This document shows, in pieces, positions 8,094 to 16,446 of a stretch of 64,000 nt of DNA (position 1 is its first letter; each line of letters starts with the position of its first letter). The translations under genes and the position numbers were made by a program. The notes beneath the pieces are model-generated. The model saw nothing but the letters and a program-made list of their open reading frames with translations, was not told where the DNA came from and made no database searches. The stretch comes from Petralouisia muris (lineage in GTDB: Bacteria; Bacillota; Clostridia; Lachnospirales; Lachnospiraceae), in contig NZ_SRYA01000001.1 in the NCBI RefSeq assembly GCF_004793545.1, positions 62,001 through 126,000 of the forward strand. Direction: 5' to 3'.

Positions 8094-9275
8094 GTGCAAT
8101 ATGTAAAAATCAACCATTTAAAGCCTGGCATGCGTCTTGCCCGGCCTATTTACAATAAAAAGGGAGTTATGCTTTTAGAACGGGATACCCGGCTCACCCG
8201 TCAGGGAATCGCAAATATAGAAAATTTTGGTCTTTGGGGGGTCTATATTTTAGAGCCGGCGGAGCCAGTGCCCCCTCTAAGCGATGAGGACATTGAACTG
8301 GAACGGTTTCTGACCGTCTCCACCTTCCGTCTGAAAGACGATCTTGCCCTGCTTACGAACGATATGGCGCCCCAGAACCTTACAGGACTGGCCCAGACAA
8401 TCCTCAGAGATTTCGGTTCTTTGGACCATAAAATCAATTTTGCAAAAAATCTGCGCAGCAACGGCGATTATGTATACAAGCACTGCCTGAACACTGCTAT
8501 TTTATCTGCAATGATGGTTCACAGACTGCACTATTCTTACGGGGAGCAGCTTGCCATTGTATGCGCGGCTCTGCTTCATGATATGGGACTGCTGTTGGTT
8601 CCTGATGAAATTATGGAAAAAGGCGACGCCCTCCTGTCACCGGACGAGCGGCGGCTGATCCGGGGCTATCTGGAAAAGGGATACCAGCTTCTGCACCCAG
8701 ATTACAACGACTACAGGCTGCCGGAGCTTACCCTTCAGCTTGTGGGGCAGTTGACCCGGCTAGAGCACAATGTGAAAATCCCTCTTCAGAAAAATATTCG
8801 CTGGAGAAACGGCACCCACGTGCTTCATGTAGCAAGCATGTTTGATGAACTGACTTCCATGAACCTGGACAAAGAACCAGTTTCTGAAATCCGTGCGGTA
8901 CGCTTCCTCAGAGAACATCCGGATTACTACCCTGCGCCTTTTGTTACAGCCCTTACCCAGTGCATCCATATCTTGCCCGGCGGATGCTGCGTGGACTTTT
9001 CCAATGGACAGAAAGGCATTATCATTGAAGAAAATGACAAGAATTATGCACAGCCTGTAGTAATTCTTTTCTCCGATAACCAGCGCATTGACTTTACCGA
9101 CGCCAGATTCCAGAAAACCATGCACATTTCAGATGTGATGAAAACCATGGATCTGCGGCTGAAAGTGGATCAGGAGACTCTGAAGAAATATGCCAGCGAT
9201 CCCCACACCAAGGAAACTGCCAAACGGTACCAGGAGAAGCGGAGCAAGCTGGTGGCCGCAGGAAGGGTTTTGTAA
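8094..9275 (+). CDS. Degenerate HD-GYP-type protein
   Basis: A 393-residue protein starting at GTG 8094, seven bases after GGAGG. The N-terminus (YVKINHLKPGMRLARPIYN) is the DUF3391-like lead-in common in HD-GYP cyclic-di-GMP phosphodiesterases. The HD region reads LLHDMGLLLVPDEIM; the family has HDxGK, so the lysine is replaced by leucine. The region where HHExxxGxGYP should be reads GQLTRLEHNVKIP, so the GYP motif and its metal histidines are missing. The fold is likely kept but the phosphodiesterase centre looks lost, pointing to a sensor or scaffold role. No GGDEF or receiver domain is present. Confidence 0.75.
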   Translation: MQYVKINHLKPGMRLARPIYNKKGVMLLERDTRLTRQGIANIENFGLWGVYILEPAEPVPPLSDEDIELERFLTVSTFRLKDDLALLTNDMAPQNLTGLAQTILRDFGSLDHKINFAKNLRSNGDYVYKHCLNTAILSAMMVHRLHYSYGEQLAIVCAALLHDMGLLLVPDEIMEKGDALLSPDERRLIRGYLEKGYQLLHPDYNDYRLPELTLQLVGQLTRLEHNVKIPLQKNIRWRNGTHVLHVASMFDELTSMNLDKEPVSEIRAVRFLREHPDYYPAPFVTALTQCIHILPGGCCVDFSNGQKGIIIEENDKNYAQPVVILFSDNQRIDFTDARFQKTMHISDVMKTMDLRLKVDQETLKKYASDPHTKETAKRYQEKRSKLVAAGRVL

Positions 9276-9295
9276 GATACCGTTGGAAAGCACAG

Positions 9296-9328
9296 GAAAG
9301 GGGCTGTCGGGAAATGACAGCCCCTTTC
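9296..9328. terminator. Bidirectional terminator between the HD gene and galE
   Basis: A perfect 13-bp stem (GAAAGGGGCTGTC with GACAGCCCCTTTC) and a 7-base loop lie between two convergent genes. The A/T-rich stem ends give short T-tracts on either strand. Confidence 0.85.
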
Positions 9329-9330
9329 TA

Positions 9331-10347
9331 TTAGCTGCGGTATCCATCCGGATTCATGCTCTGCCATCTCCAGGAATCTTCGCACATCCGGTCAATGCCA
9401 AACTCAGCCTCCCAGTCCAGTTCTTTCTTCGCTTTGGACGCATCGGAATAGCAGGTGGCAATATCTCCGGCCCTTCTCGGCTTGATTTCATAGGGAATCG
9501 GCTTGCCGCAGGCTTTCTCATAAGCCTTGACCACATCCAGCACACTGTATCCGTTTCCGGTTCCAAGATTGTAAATATTCACGCCGGACTTATCCTCAAT
9601 CTTCTTCAAAGCCTTCACATGGCCTTTTGCCAGGTCAACCACATGAATGTAATCACGCACTCCTGTTCCGTCCGGCGTGTCGTAGTCATCTCCAAACACT
9701 CCAAGACATTTTAATTTGCCCACTGCAACCTGTGCAATGTAGGGCACCAGGTTATTCGGAATTCCCTTGGGGTCTTCGCCGATAATTCCGCTTTCATGAG
9801 CTCCGATGGGGTTAAAGTAACGAAGCAACACCACATTCCACTCCGGATCTGCCACATGGAAATCCGTCAGAATCTGCTCCAGCATTCCCTTTGTCTGCCC
9901 ATAAGGATTGGTAATCTGCCCTTTGGGGCATTCCTCTGTAATGGGGATGATTGCCGGATCGCCGTAAACCGTTGCGGAAGAGGAGAAAATGATATTTTTC
10001 ACTCCATGCTTGCGCATCACATCGCACAAAATCAATGTTCCGGTAATATTGTTATGATAATATTCCAACGGCTTCTGTACGGATTCCCCTACCGCCTTCA
10101 GCCCTGCAAAATGAATGACGCTGTCAATTTTTTCCTTGTCAAAAACCTGGCTTAAGGCCGGCGCATCTAAAATATCCACCTGGTAGAAAGGCACCTTGGC
10201 TCCAGTAATTTTTTCCACTCTTTTAACCGCTTCTTCACTGGAATTTACCAAATTATCCACAACTACCACATCATAGCCTGCATGAATTAACTCGATGCAG
10301 GTGTGGCTTCCAATATAGCCTGCTCCGCCTGTTACTAAAATTGCCAT
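9331..10347 (-). CDS. galE: UDP-glucose 4-epimerase
   Basis: Interconverts UDP-glucose and UDP-galactose, possibly also the N-acetyl forms. It is 338 residues, an extended short-chain dehydrogenase: Rossmann motif [11 protein letters not shown] at the N-terminus, SSATVYGDP with the catalytic serine/threonine, and NPYGQTK with the YxxxK pair. The start is MAILVTGG (10347) behind GGAGGTAATC; the upstream extension is leader. It lies 243 bases downstream of the NahK-like kinase but has its own promoter with palindromic operators. Confidence 0.97.
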   Translation of the reverse strand: MAILVTGGAGYIGSHTCIELIHAGYDVVVVDNLVNSSEEAVKRVEKITGAKVPFYQVDILDAPALSQVFDKEKIDSVIHFAGLKAVGESVQKPLEYYHNNITGTLILCDVMRKHGVKNIIFSSSATVYGDPAIIPITEECPKGQITNPYGQTKGMLEQILTDFHVADPEWNVVLLRYFNPIGAHESGIIGEDPKGIPNNLVPYIAQVAVGKLKCLGVFGDDYDTPDGTGVRDYIHVVDLAKGHVKALKKIEDKSGVNIYNLGTGNGYSVLDVVKAYEKACGKPIPYEIKPRRAGDIATCYSDASKAKKELDWEAEFGIDRMCEDSWRWQSMNPDGYRS

Positions 10348-10435
10348 AATGATTACCTCCTGTCCATAGTCTGCACACCATTGTGCAAAAATTGCATTGC
10401 ATCCCGGAGAGAACGCCCTTCTCTCTTCATGACAA

Positions 10436-10497
10436 AGTATAGCACAATCCAATATTTTAGTAAATACTAAATTTATTTTACTATATTTTTAGTAAAA
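10436..10497 (-). promoter_or_regulatory. galE promoter overlapped by two palindromic operators
   Basis: On the minus strand TTTACT (10459-10464), a 17-base spacer and an extended -10 TGCTATACT (TATACT at 10436-10441) form a promoter. A 16-bp palindrome TTTAGTAAATACTAAA (10456-10471) covers the -35. A second inverted repeat, TTTTACTA/TAGTAAAA with a 6-base centre (10476-10497), lies just upstream. The repeated TAGTAAA half-sites suggest cooperative binding of a repressor or activator, possibly of the LacI/GalR type; the protein is not in the adjacent genes. Confidence 0.65.
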
Positions 10498-10590
10498 CTT
10501 TATCTTTTACAACAGCTTAAGATATGAACCACAACTTTCGTCATCGCCGCAGCTGTGAATCGCAGCAGCTTTCTCCCGCTGATACTTGTT

Positions 10591-11688
10591 TTACTCAAAG
10601 CTGATTCCACTGATTTCTCTGACAATTTCCTTCAACTGTTCCCATTTCTCTTCCATATCCGCCATCAGCTTCATCTGTGTGCGGCACCGATCCAGATTGT
10701 GCCCTTCCCGGTGTATTTTGAAATACACGTCTCCTTTCAGGTAATCGGTCAGGAAACGGATTCCGTTTTCATAAGTCATCACCTTTGCCCCCATAGGAAG
10801 CATGGCAATTTCCATATCGGTGAGATTTCCTTTGCAGCCTTTCAAAAATCCTTCCGTATAGATACGAAACAATCTTAAATCACAGCTTACTTTCGACAAA
10901 TCCCGCTCGTCTTCTTCTCCGGTGCTGGCGCCAAACCGGATTGCGTCTCCGAAATCATTGACCGCAAGCCCCGGCATCACGGTATCCAGGTCTATCACGC
11001 AAATCCCCTTTCTGGTATCTTCGTCTATCATGATGTTATTCAGCTTGGTATCATTATGAGTTACCCTAAGAGGCACTTTCGCTGCCGCCAGCATATCGCC
11101 CAGCACACAAGCCGTCTCTTTTCTGGCGCGGAAAAATTCAATTTCCTTCGCCGCATTTTTTGCCCTGCCGCAGACATCTTCATCCACCGCTTTCAAAAAC
11201 GCCTCATACCGGGCTTTCGTATCATGGAATCCGGGAATTGTCTCATGAAGGGTTTCTGCCGGATAATCTGCCAGAAGCTGCTGAAAATTCCCAAAAGACA
11301 GCGCGCTTTCATAAAAATCCTCCTCCCGTTCCACCCTGTCATAGCTTATGGCGTTTTCAATCAGATAATACATACGCCAATACTCTCCCCGGGAATCCAG
11401 GTAATAAGATTTCCCGTCTCTGGCGGGAATCACCGTCAGTGTTTCCCGCATAACGTCTCCGCCGTTTTCCGCGATTTTCTTTTTTAAAAATTCTGTGACG
11501 CCCACAATATTTTCCATCACTTCCTCGGGACTTGAAAAAATACTCCGGTTCATCCGCTGCAAAACGGCTTTTTTTTCTCCCTCCACCAGAAAAGTATCGT
11601 TAATGTGTCCGCTGCCAAAAGGACGCACTTCCCCTCTAATTCCCTCCAATTCAAAGTGACTAACCGCTTCTTTTGCCTGTTCCTGCAT
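10591..11688 (-). CDS. NahK-like sugar-1-kinase (aminoglycoside phosphotransferase fold)
   Basis: A 365-residue kinase of the APH/choline kinase fold. Key motifs: GSGHINDTFLV (nucleotide loop), VTHNDTKLNNIMID (catalytic Asp and Asn, HxDxxxxN) and VIDLDTVMPG (metal Asp). It closely resembles N-acetylhexosamine 1-kinase NahK/LnpB, which phosphorylates GlcNAc or GalNAc at C1. The gene pair with a nucleotidyltransferase upstream and galE downstream fits a Leloir-like route for hexosamines or galactose. No lacto-N-biose phosphorylase (LnpA) is in the window, so the physiological sugar is uncertain. Confidence 0.82.
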   Translation of the reverse strand: MQEQAKEAVSHFELEGIRGEVRPFGSGHINDTFLVEGEKKAVLQRMNRSIFSSPEEVMENIVGVTEFLKKKIAENGGDVMRETLTVIPARDGKSYYLDSRGEYWRMYYLIENAISYDRVEREEDFYESALSFGNFQQLLADYPAETLHETIPGFHDTKARYEAFLKAVDEDVCGRAKNAAKEIEFFRARKETACVLGDMLAAAKVPLRVTHNDTKLNNIMIDEDTRKGICVIDLDTVMPGLAVNDFGDAIRFGASTGEEDERDLSKVSCDLRLFRIYTEGFLKGCKGNLTDMEIAMLPMGAKVMTYENGIRFLTDYLKGDVYFKIHREGHNLDRCRTQMKLMADMEEKWEQLKEIVREISGISFE

Positions 11689-11713
11689 TTCCTTCTCCTT
11701 TTTTTCGAAATTC

Positions 11714-12628
11714 TTAAAATTCTTCCGGATACAACCCTTTCTTCTTCAATTCTGCAATAGCGTTTACCACCATTTCTTTATCTTCTTTATAAGTAACGCC
11801 AAACCACTGATCCCTGGAATTCAGCACCTGTACGCTTGCCTTCCCTTCCCTGAGCAGGCTTCCCACTGCCATAGGCAGATAATATTCTGCTTTCAATGGG
11901 TTGTTGGGCAGCTCTTCCTTCAGGAAAGTCTCAAATCCCAGTTCCAGTTCTTTTAAAATACTTTCGGAAAATCCCCAGATATTCATGGAAACTGTGCTGT
12001 CCATGGAAATCTCTGTCCAGGTAGCGCCGTCATCTTCGGTATACACCGCCTGATCGCCCCGCTTCTCAATATGGGTCCGCTCACAGATTTCCGTCAGAAA
12101 CCCTTCTGGGTCTGTCTCACAGACTCCCCTTGCCACATGACCGTTTTCCGTTAAGGTATTTTTCAAATCATATCCCACCATGGCGTAACGGTACTTTTCA
12201 TCATCCTGATGGCTGGTCAGATAATCGTAAATTGCCTTGTAAGCATGCTTTCCGTAATAATCGTCTGCGTTAATCACTGCAAAGGGACCGTCCAGCACAT
12301 CCTTGCAGCACAAAATCGCGTGTCCTGTTCCAAAGGGCTTTTCTCTGCCTTCCGGCGCCTGTATGCCTGCAGGTATTTTATCCAGTTCCTGAAACACATA
12401 TTCCACCTGCATTTTCTCGGAAACACGATTGCCGATGGATTCCCGGAACACTGCTTCGTTGGCCTTCTTTATGATAAACACTACTTTTTCAAAGCCTGCT
12501 TCCACCGCATCATAAATGGAGAAATCCATAATAATGTGCCCCTGGGCGTCCACCGGATCAATCTGTTTTAATCCGCCGTAACGGCTTCCCATACCTGCTG
12601 CCATAATTACCAATGCTGGTTTCTTCAT
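11714..12628 (-). CDS. Sugar-1-phosphate nucleotidyltransferase
   Basis: A 304-residue protein of the NTP_transferase family. The N-terminus VIMAAGMGSRYGGLKQ is the nucleotide-binding G-x-G-x-R signature, and INADDYYGKHA supplies the metal-binding aspartates. It transfers a nucleotidyl group to a hexose 1-phosphate; with NahK and GalE the product is probably a UDP-sugar. Start MKKPALVIMAAG (12628) follows GGAGGG. First gene of a two-gene unit with the kinase (25-base gap), divergent from an AraC regulator and preceded by AraC-type direct repeats. Confidence 0.85.
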   Translation of the reverse strand: MKKPALVIMAAGMGSRYGGLKQIDPVDAQGHIIMDFSIYDAVEAGFEKVVFIIKKANEAVFRESIGNRVSEKMQVEYVFQELDKIPAGIQAPEGREKPFGTGHAILCCKDVLDGPFAVINADDYYGKHAYKAIYDYLTSHQDDEKYRYAMVGYDLKNTLTENGHVARGVCETDPEGFLTEICERTHIEKRGDQAVYTEDDGATWTEISMDSTVSMNIWGFSESILKELELGFETFLKEELPNNPLKAEYYLPMAVGSLLREGKASVQVLNSRDQWFGVTYKEDKEMVVNAIAELKKKGLYPEEF

Positions 12629-12673
12629 AATTTCAAACCCTCCTGATTTTAATTTCTTCTGTTGTCTATCATG

Positions 12674-12727
12674 ATAATACAAAAAAAATATTCTGTATTT
12701 GCACAATATTTTTACTTTTTTGCACTA
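12674..12727 (-). promoter_or_regulatory. AraC-type direct repeats and -10 box upstream of the nucleotidyltransferase
   Basis: TTTGCACAA (12698-12706) and TTTGCACTA (12719-12727) are direct repeats exactly 21 bp apart, two helical turns, which is the usual layout of AraC-family sites. Downstream on the minus strand a TATTAT box (12674-12679) has no good -35, as expected for an activator-dependent promoter. The adjacent divergent AraC gene is the obvious candidate activator. Confidence 0.65.
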
Positions 12728-12867
12728 TTTTATGTTAAAATAAAATACCTGGATCGATTGCCGCTTCCTGCTTCAGAATACTATTTCAGGCAGACGCAAT
12801 TCAAAAAACGCCTGCAATTCAAAATACAACTCAACGGCTGCTGCGCAAAGGCCGGAAAGGACAATCT

Positions 12868-13755
12868 ATGGACTTTTACAAATACCCTCTTACAAAATTA
12901 TTTGAAATCCCGCAAATCGTTACCATCCACTATTTTGAATACAGCAGGGATTTCATATTTGACGGGGAATCCCATGATTTCTGGGAATTTCTCTGTGTAG
13001 ACAAGGGTGAGGTGACAGTCACAGCAGACCATAGAACCCACAGACTGAAAAAAGGAAACATTATTTTCCACAAACCCGGCCAGTTTCATTCTGTGGCTAC
13101 CAATGGGGTCATTGCGCCCAATCTTGTGGTAGTTTCTTTTGTGTGCCATTCCCCTGCCATCTCTTTTTTTGAAGATAAAATCTTGCCTTTGGGTGAAGCG
13201 GAACGCAACCTTTTGGCAACCATTCTTGCAGAGGCCAAAGATGCATTCCTGACTCCTTTAGACAATCCCTATACACGCCAGCTTTCCGGCAACCCCGGCC
13301 AGCGCCCCGGCTCTGAACAAATCATACAGCTGTCTTTAGAGCATTTTCTTATTTCTTTATACCGCAAAAGCTGTCAGCCTGCTTCTGACGCCCGCCTGAG
13401 CAAATCCGTCAAATTAAAACAGGATGACGAAACCTTCCAGCACATTATTGCTTATATGGAAAGCCGCTTAACGGGAACCCTCACGCTGGAGCAAATCTGC
13501 CGTGACAACCTGATTGGCGTCTCCCAGCTGCAAAATCTGTTCCGCAGTAAATGCGGATGCGGCATTATTGAATATTTCTCCCGGATGAAAATTATCCGGG
13601 CAAAGGAGCTGATTCGGGAAAAAAATATGAACTTCACCCAGATTGCCGACTTTCTGGGGTATAATTCCATCCACTATTTTTCCCGGCAATTCAAAAAAAT
13701 AACCGGAATGACGCCTTCGGAATACGCCCTTTCCATTCAGGCCTTTTCCAAATAG
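12868..13755 (+). CDS. AraC-family transcriptional regulator with cupin sensor domain
   Basis: A 295-residue regulator. Residues 20-100 form an AraC_binding cupin (HDFWEFLCVDKGEVTVTAD, then LKKGNIIFHKPGQFHS). Residues 190-290 hold two helix-turn-helix units, ending in the signature FTQIADFLGYNSIHYFSRQF followed by KKITGMTPSEY. The ligand is probably a sugar. It is transcribed away from the nucleotidyltransferase/kinase pair and likely activates that pair through the direct repeats in the shared intergenic region. Ribosome site GGAAAGGA. Confidence 0.92.
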   Translation: MDFYKYPLTKLFEIPQIVTIHYFEYSRDFIFDGESHDFWEFLCVDKGEVTVTADHRTHRLKKGNIIFHKPGQFHSVATNGVIAPNLVVVSFVCHSPAISFFEDKILPLGEAERNLLATILAEAKDAFLTPLDNPYTRQLSGNPGQRPGSEQIIQLSLEHFLISLYRKSCQPASDARLSKSVKLKQDDETFQHIIAYMESRLTGTLTLEQICRDNLIGVSQLQNLFRSKCGCGIIEYFSRMKIIRAKELIREKNMNFTQIADFLGYNSIHYFSRQFKKITGMTPSEYALSIQAFSK

Positions 13756-13783
13756 TGTCATTCCGGCGTTTGTGAGGTAAACG

Positions 13784-14006
13784 AACCATCAGGTCTCCTC
13801 CCGGCATTCTTTGTTGCGATTCATTCTTCGTTTTGCGCCGGGTCCCTCCTCATGGTAACCATCAGGTCTCCTCCCGGCATTCTTTGTTGCGATTCATTCT
13901 TCGTTTTGCGCCGGGTCCCTCCTCATGGTAACCATCAGGTCTCCTCCCGGCATTCTTTGTTGCGATTCATTCTTCGTTTTGCGCCGGGTCCCTCCTCATG
14001 GTAACC
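13784..14006 (-). repeat. Three exact 73-bp tandem repeats between AraC gene and efp
   Basis: Units begin at 13784, 13857 and 13930 and are identical. On the minus strand each has GAGGAGGGACCCGGCGCAAA, a variable middle, AACAAAGA, GCCGGG and AGGAG. CCCGGC and GCCGGG can form a stem. The unit shares its conserved ends with the 72-bp pair at 580-720 but its middle differs, so the copies within each locus were homogenised separately. Located in the 3' region of two convergent genes (the AraC gene and efp), ending at the efp stop codon. Confidence 0.92.
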
Positions 14007-14563
14007 TAAACTCTTGAAAGGTATTCTCCGGTTCTTGTGTCGATTTTGATTACGTCTTCCTGTTCCACAAACAGCGGAACATATACGGTTGCTCCGGTTT
14101 CCACCACTGCCGGCTTAGTTGCTCCGGTTGCAGTGTCTCCCTTAAATCCAGGCTCTGTTTCGGTAATTTTCAATTCCACAAACAATGGCGGCTCTACGGC
14201 AAACACACTGCCGTTATGGGAGCACATTTTTACCATTTCATTCTCTTTGACAAACTTCAGCGCATCCCCAATGGCTGCGGAATCCAATGCAATCTGTTCA
14301 TAGGTCTCAACATCCATAAAATGAAACAGATCGCCGTCAGAATATAAGTACTGCATGTCCGCTCTGTCAATACGCGCCTGAGGACATTTCTCAGTAGGAC
14401 GGAATGTTTTCTCCACTACGCCGCCGTTCTTGATATTTTTTAATTTTGTTCTGACAAAAGCTGCACCTTTTCCCGGTTTTACATGCTGAAATTCAATAAT
14501 CTGAAAAATATTATTTTCTAATTCAATCGTAATACCATTTCTAAAATCTCCTGCTGAAATCAT
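14006..14563 (-). CDS. efp: Elongation factor P
   Basis: Relieves ribosome stalling at proline runs. It is 185 residues with the KOW-like N-domain and two OB domains. The tip loop is [14 protein letters not shown], with Lys32 at the site modified in other EF-P proteins. No EpmA/EpmB genes are nearby. The C-terminal motif is [20 protein letters not shown]. Own promoter (TTGAAA/TAGAAT). The stop TAG abuts the 73-bp repeat array. Confidence 0.97.
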   Translation of the reverse strand: MISAGDFRNGITIELENNIFQIIEFQHVKPGKGAAFVRTKLKNIKNGGVVEKTFRPTEKCPQARIDRADMQYLYSDGDLFHFMDVETYEQIALDSAAIGDALKFVKENEMVKMCSHNGSVFAVEPPLFVELKITETEPGFKGDTATGATKPAVVETGATVYVPLFVEQEDVIKIDTRTGEYLSRV

Positions 14564-14617
14564 TGGATTTTCCTCCTTAAACTACATTCGGGCGCAATCC
14601 GCCCATGTGCTTTCTAC

Positions 14618-14646
14618 ATTCTATACTATAATGGCAGATTTTTCAA
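14618..14646 (-). promoter_or_regulatory. Promoter of efp
   Basis: TTGAAA (14641-14646) and TAGAAT (14618-14623) with exactly 17 bases between, 55 bases upstream of the efp start. Confidence 0.7.
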
Positions 14647-14724
14647 CCTTTTTTTCCTGTTCATCCACACGAAACATTCTCCTGCCGCCGGGCTTAACCG
14701 AAAAAACTTCAAACAAGACATCTG

Positions 14725-15186
14725 TCACCGGCTGCAGAGTCCCCCTTCACTTTCTTCTATTTCGGAAATCATGTCTACCCGCGTCTGATGCCTTCCTCCC
14801 ATAAATTCCGCTTCCAGATAAGCCTTCACAATATCTTTTGCTTTCTCAGGCCCTACGATTCTGGCTCCGAAAGCTATCACATTTGCTTTATTATGCTCCT
14901 TGATCAAATGAGCGGTGGTAGTATCGGAACAAACGCCGCAGCGGATTCCCTTAATCTTATTGGCGGCTAGGGAAATTCCCACTCCTGTTCCGCAAATCAG
15001 AATTCCGCAGTGTGCTTCCCCTGCTGCAACAGCGCGTCCTACTTTCTCCCCATAAACGGGATAATCGCAGCTTTCTGTACTGTCCGCTCCAAAATTAATG
15101 ACTTCATGCCCCAGATCTTCCACAAACTTTATGATTTCTTTTTTCAAATCAATGGCGGAATGATCGTTTCCAATTGCTATTTTCAT
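14725..15186 (-). CDS. rpiB: Ribose 5-phosphate isomerase B
   Basis: Interconverts ribose 5-phosphate and ribulose 5-phosphate. It is 153 residues, the normal RpiB length, beginning MKIAIGNDHSAIDLKKEI. GILICGTGVGISLAANK carries the catalytic cysteine and the oxyanion loop. LacAB-type allose or galactose isomerases share the fold, but the single stand-alone gene favours RpiB. It follows the yqeG-like gene by 34 bases. Confidence 0.94.
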   Translation of the reverse strand: MKIAIGNDHSAIDLKKEIIKFVEDLGHEVINFGADSTESCDYPVYGEKVGRAVAAGEAHCGILICGTGVGISLAANKIKGIRCGVCSDTTTAHLIKEHNKANVIAFGARIVGPEKAKDIVKAYLEAEFMGGRHQTRVDMISEIEESEGGLCSR

Positions 15187-15220
15187 GGTGCTCCTCCTTT
15201 ACAAACAAACCTTCCCTATT

Positions 15221-15715
15221 TCATTTTTTCCTATGATAAAAAAACAGTACAATTCTTTCCAGATACCGTTTTAATACAATCTGAATCTCTTCCTTTGGGT
15301 GAATGGGCTTCGTCAAAATTGTACGGATGCCTGCCCGGTTTGCCCCGTACACATCTGTAAAAATCTGATCTCCCACAAACAAGGTATTGTCCTTATTGGT
15401 TCCCATCAATTCCATGGCCCGCTCATAACCGGAAACTTTCGGCTTGCCTGCCTTAAAAATATACTGCACCTGCACCTCATCGTTAAACATTTTCACCCTG
15501 GGTTCCTTATTATTCGACAACAGGCAGCACTGATAGCCCAGCTTCTTCAACCGGGCAAATAATTTCTTTGCAGGCTCATCGGCCGGTGCGCCGTGAGGTA
15601 CAAGGGTATTGTCCACATCAAAGATAATTCCCCGATACCCTTCCTGAAACAAACGCTCGAATTCTATCTGATATGCGGAATCCAAATATTCATTGGGATA
15701 AAATTTTTCTAACAT
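15221..15715 (-). CDS. YqeG family HAD-type phosphatase
   Basis: A 164-residue HAD-IIIA protein with motif I FDVDNTLVPHG, motif II LLSNN and motif III/IV VGDQIFTDVYGAN. YqeG proteins are near-universal in Firmicutes; the substrate is not established. In other genomes the gene is often beside yqeH and aroE, which are not seen here; here it lies between nrdR and rpiB. Confidence 0.88.
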   Translation of the reverse strand: MLEKFYPNEYLDSAYQIEFERLFQEGYRGIIFDVDNTLVPHGAPADEPAKKLFARLKKLGYQCCLLSNNKEPRVKMFNDEVQVQYIFKAGKPKVSGYERAMELMGTNKDNTLFVGDQIFTDVYGANRAGIRTILTKPIHPKEEIQIVLKRYLERIVLFFYHRKK

Positions 15716-15831
15716 TCCGTAACTTCTCCTGTGCCAATAAATTTCTGTCTCACTTAACCTGGCGTTTTGCAGGTCCCACGACCATCCTTATTGTGGAAGC
15801 CGAAGGTTTTCACAATAAAATCCAATCTTGC

Positions 15832-16284
15832 TTAATTGTCCAAAATCTTCTTCAGCTCATCCATAAAGGTATTGACATCTTTAAATTCCCGGTAAACGGA
15901 TGCAAATCTTACATACGCCACCGGATCCAGCTCCTGAAGCCGGTTCATCACAATTTCCCCTATCTCCGAACTGGAAATTTCTTTTTCCTCCCGGCTGAAA
16001 ATGTCCACTTCCACGGTATCCACCAACTGGCTGATCAAATCCACAGATACCGGACGCTTGTGACAGGCGCGGAGAATTCCCGCTTCCACCTTTGCCCGGT
16101 CATACTGCTCCCGGTTGTTGTCCTTCTTAATTACAATTAAGGGAATTGTCTCCACTTTCTCATAAGTAGTAAAACGCTTCCCGCAATCATCGCAAAGCCT
16201 TCTTCTGCGGATAGAATAATTGTCATCCGCAGGCCTGGAATCTATGACCCGTGTGTTATCGCTGCTGCAATATGGACATTTCAT
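15832..16284 (-). CDS. nrdR: Transcriptional repressor NrdR
   Basis: Represses ribonucleotide reductase genes in response to ATP/dATP. It is 150 residues. The N-terminal zinc ribbon is MKCPYCSSDNTRVIDSRP with CDDCGKRF, and an ATP-cone follows from about residue 46 (VIKKDNNREQYDRAKVEAG). Strong promoter TTGACA/TATACT upstream and a leader with a 40-bp direct repeat. GGGGAGGCGATATC precedes the start. Confidence 0.96.
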   Translation of the reverse strand: MKCPYCSSDNTRVIDSRPADDNYSIRRRRLCDDCGKRFTTYEKVETIPLIVIKKDNNREQYDRAKVEAGILRACHKRPVSVDLISQLVDTVEVDIFSREEKEISSSEIGEIVMNRLQELDPVAYVRFASVYREFKDVNTFMDELKKILDN

Positions 16285-16300
16285 GATATCGCCTCCCCAA

Positions 16301-16399
16301 TTTTATCTATTGCAATTTATCATTTCTTTCCGTATTTTTCCTTAATCTCATGCAGTTTATAATTTCTTTCAGTATATCTTTCTTTTTTTTTATTGTCAA
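16301..16399 (-). promoter_or_regulatory. nrdR promoter and 40-bp periodic leader repeat
   Basis: TTGACA (16394-16399), 17 bases, TATACT (16371-16376) is close to consensus. The leader then carries two imperfect copies of a 30-base element (16341-16370 and 16301-16330, about 80 percent alike), each beginning GAAAGAAAT on the minus strand. The repeat could be an operator doublet, possibly for NrdR itself, though no consensus NrdR box is evident. Confidence 0.65.
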
Positions 16400-16446
16400 C
16401 AAAATTTGCAAGATTCCCCTGCTACAGCCAGCGTCAGCAGGCAGCT

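Noticed and set aside
13784-14006. Possible CRISPR array
   Set aside because: Units are identical over their full 73 bp with no unique spacers, and no cas genes are present.
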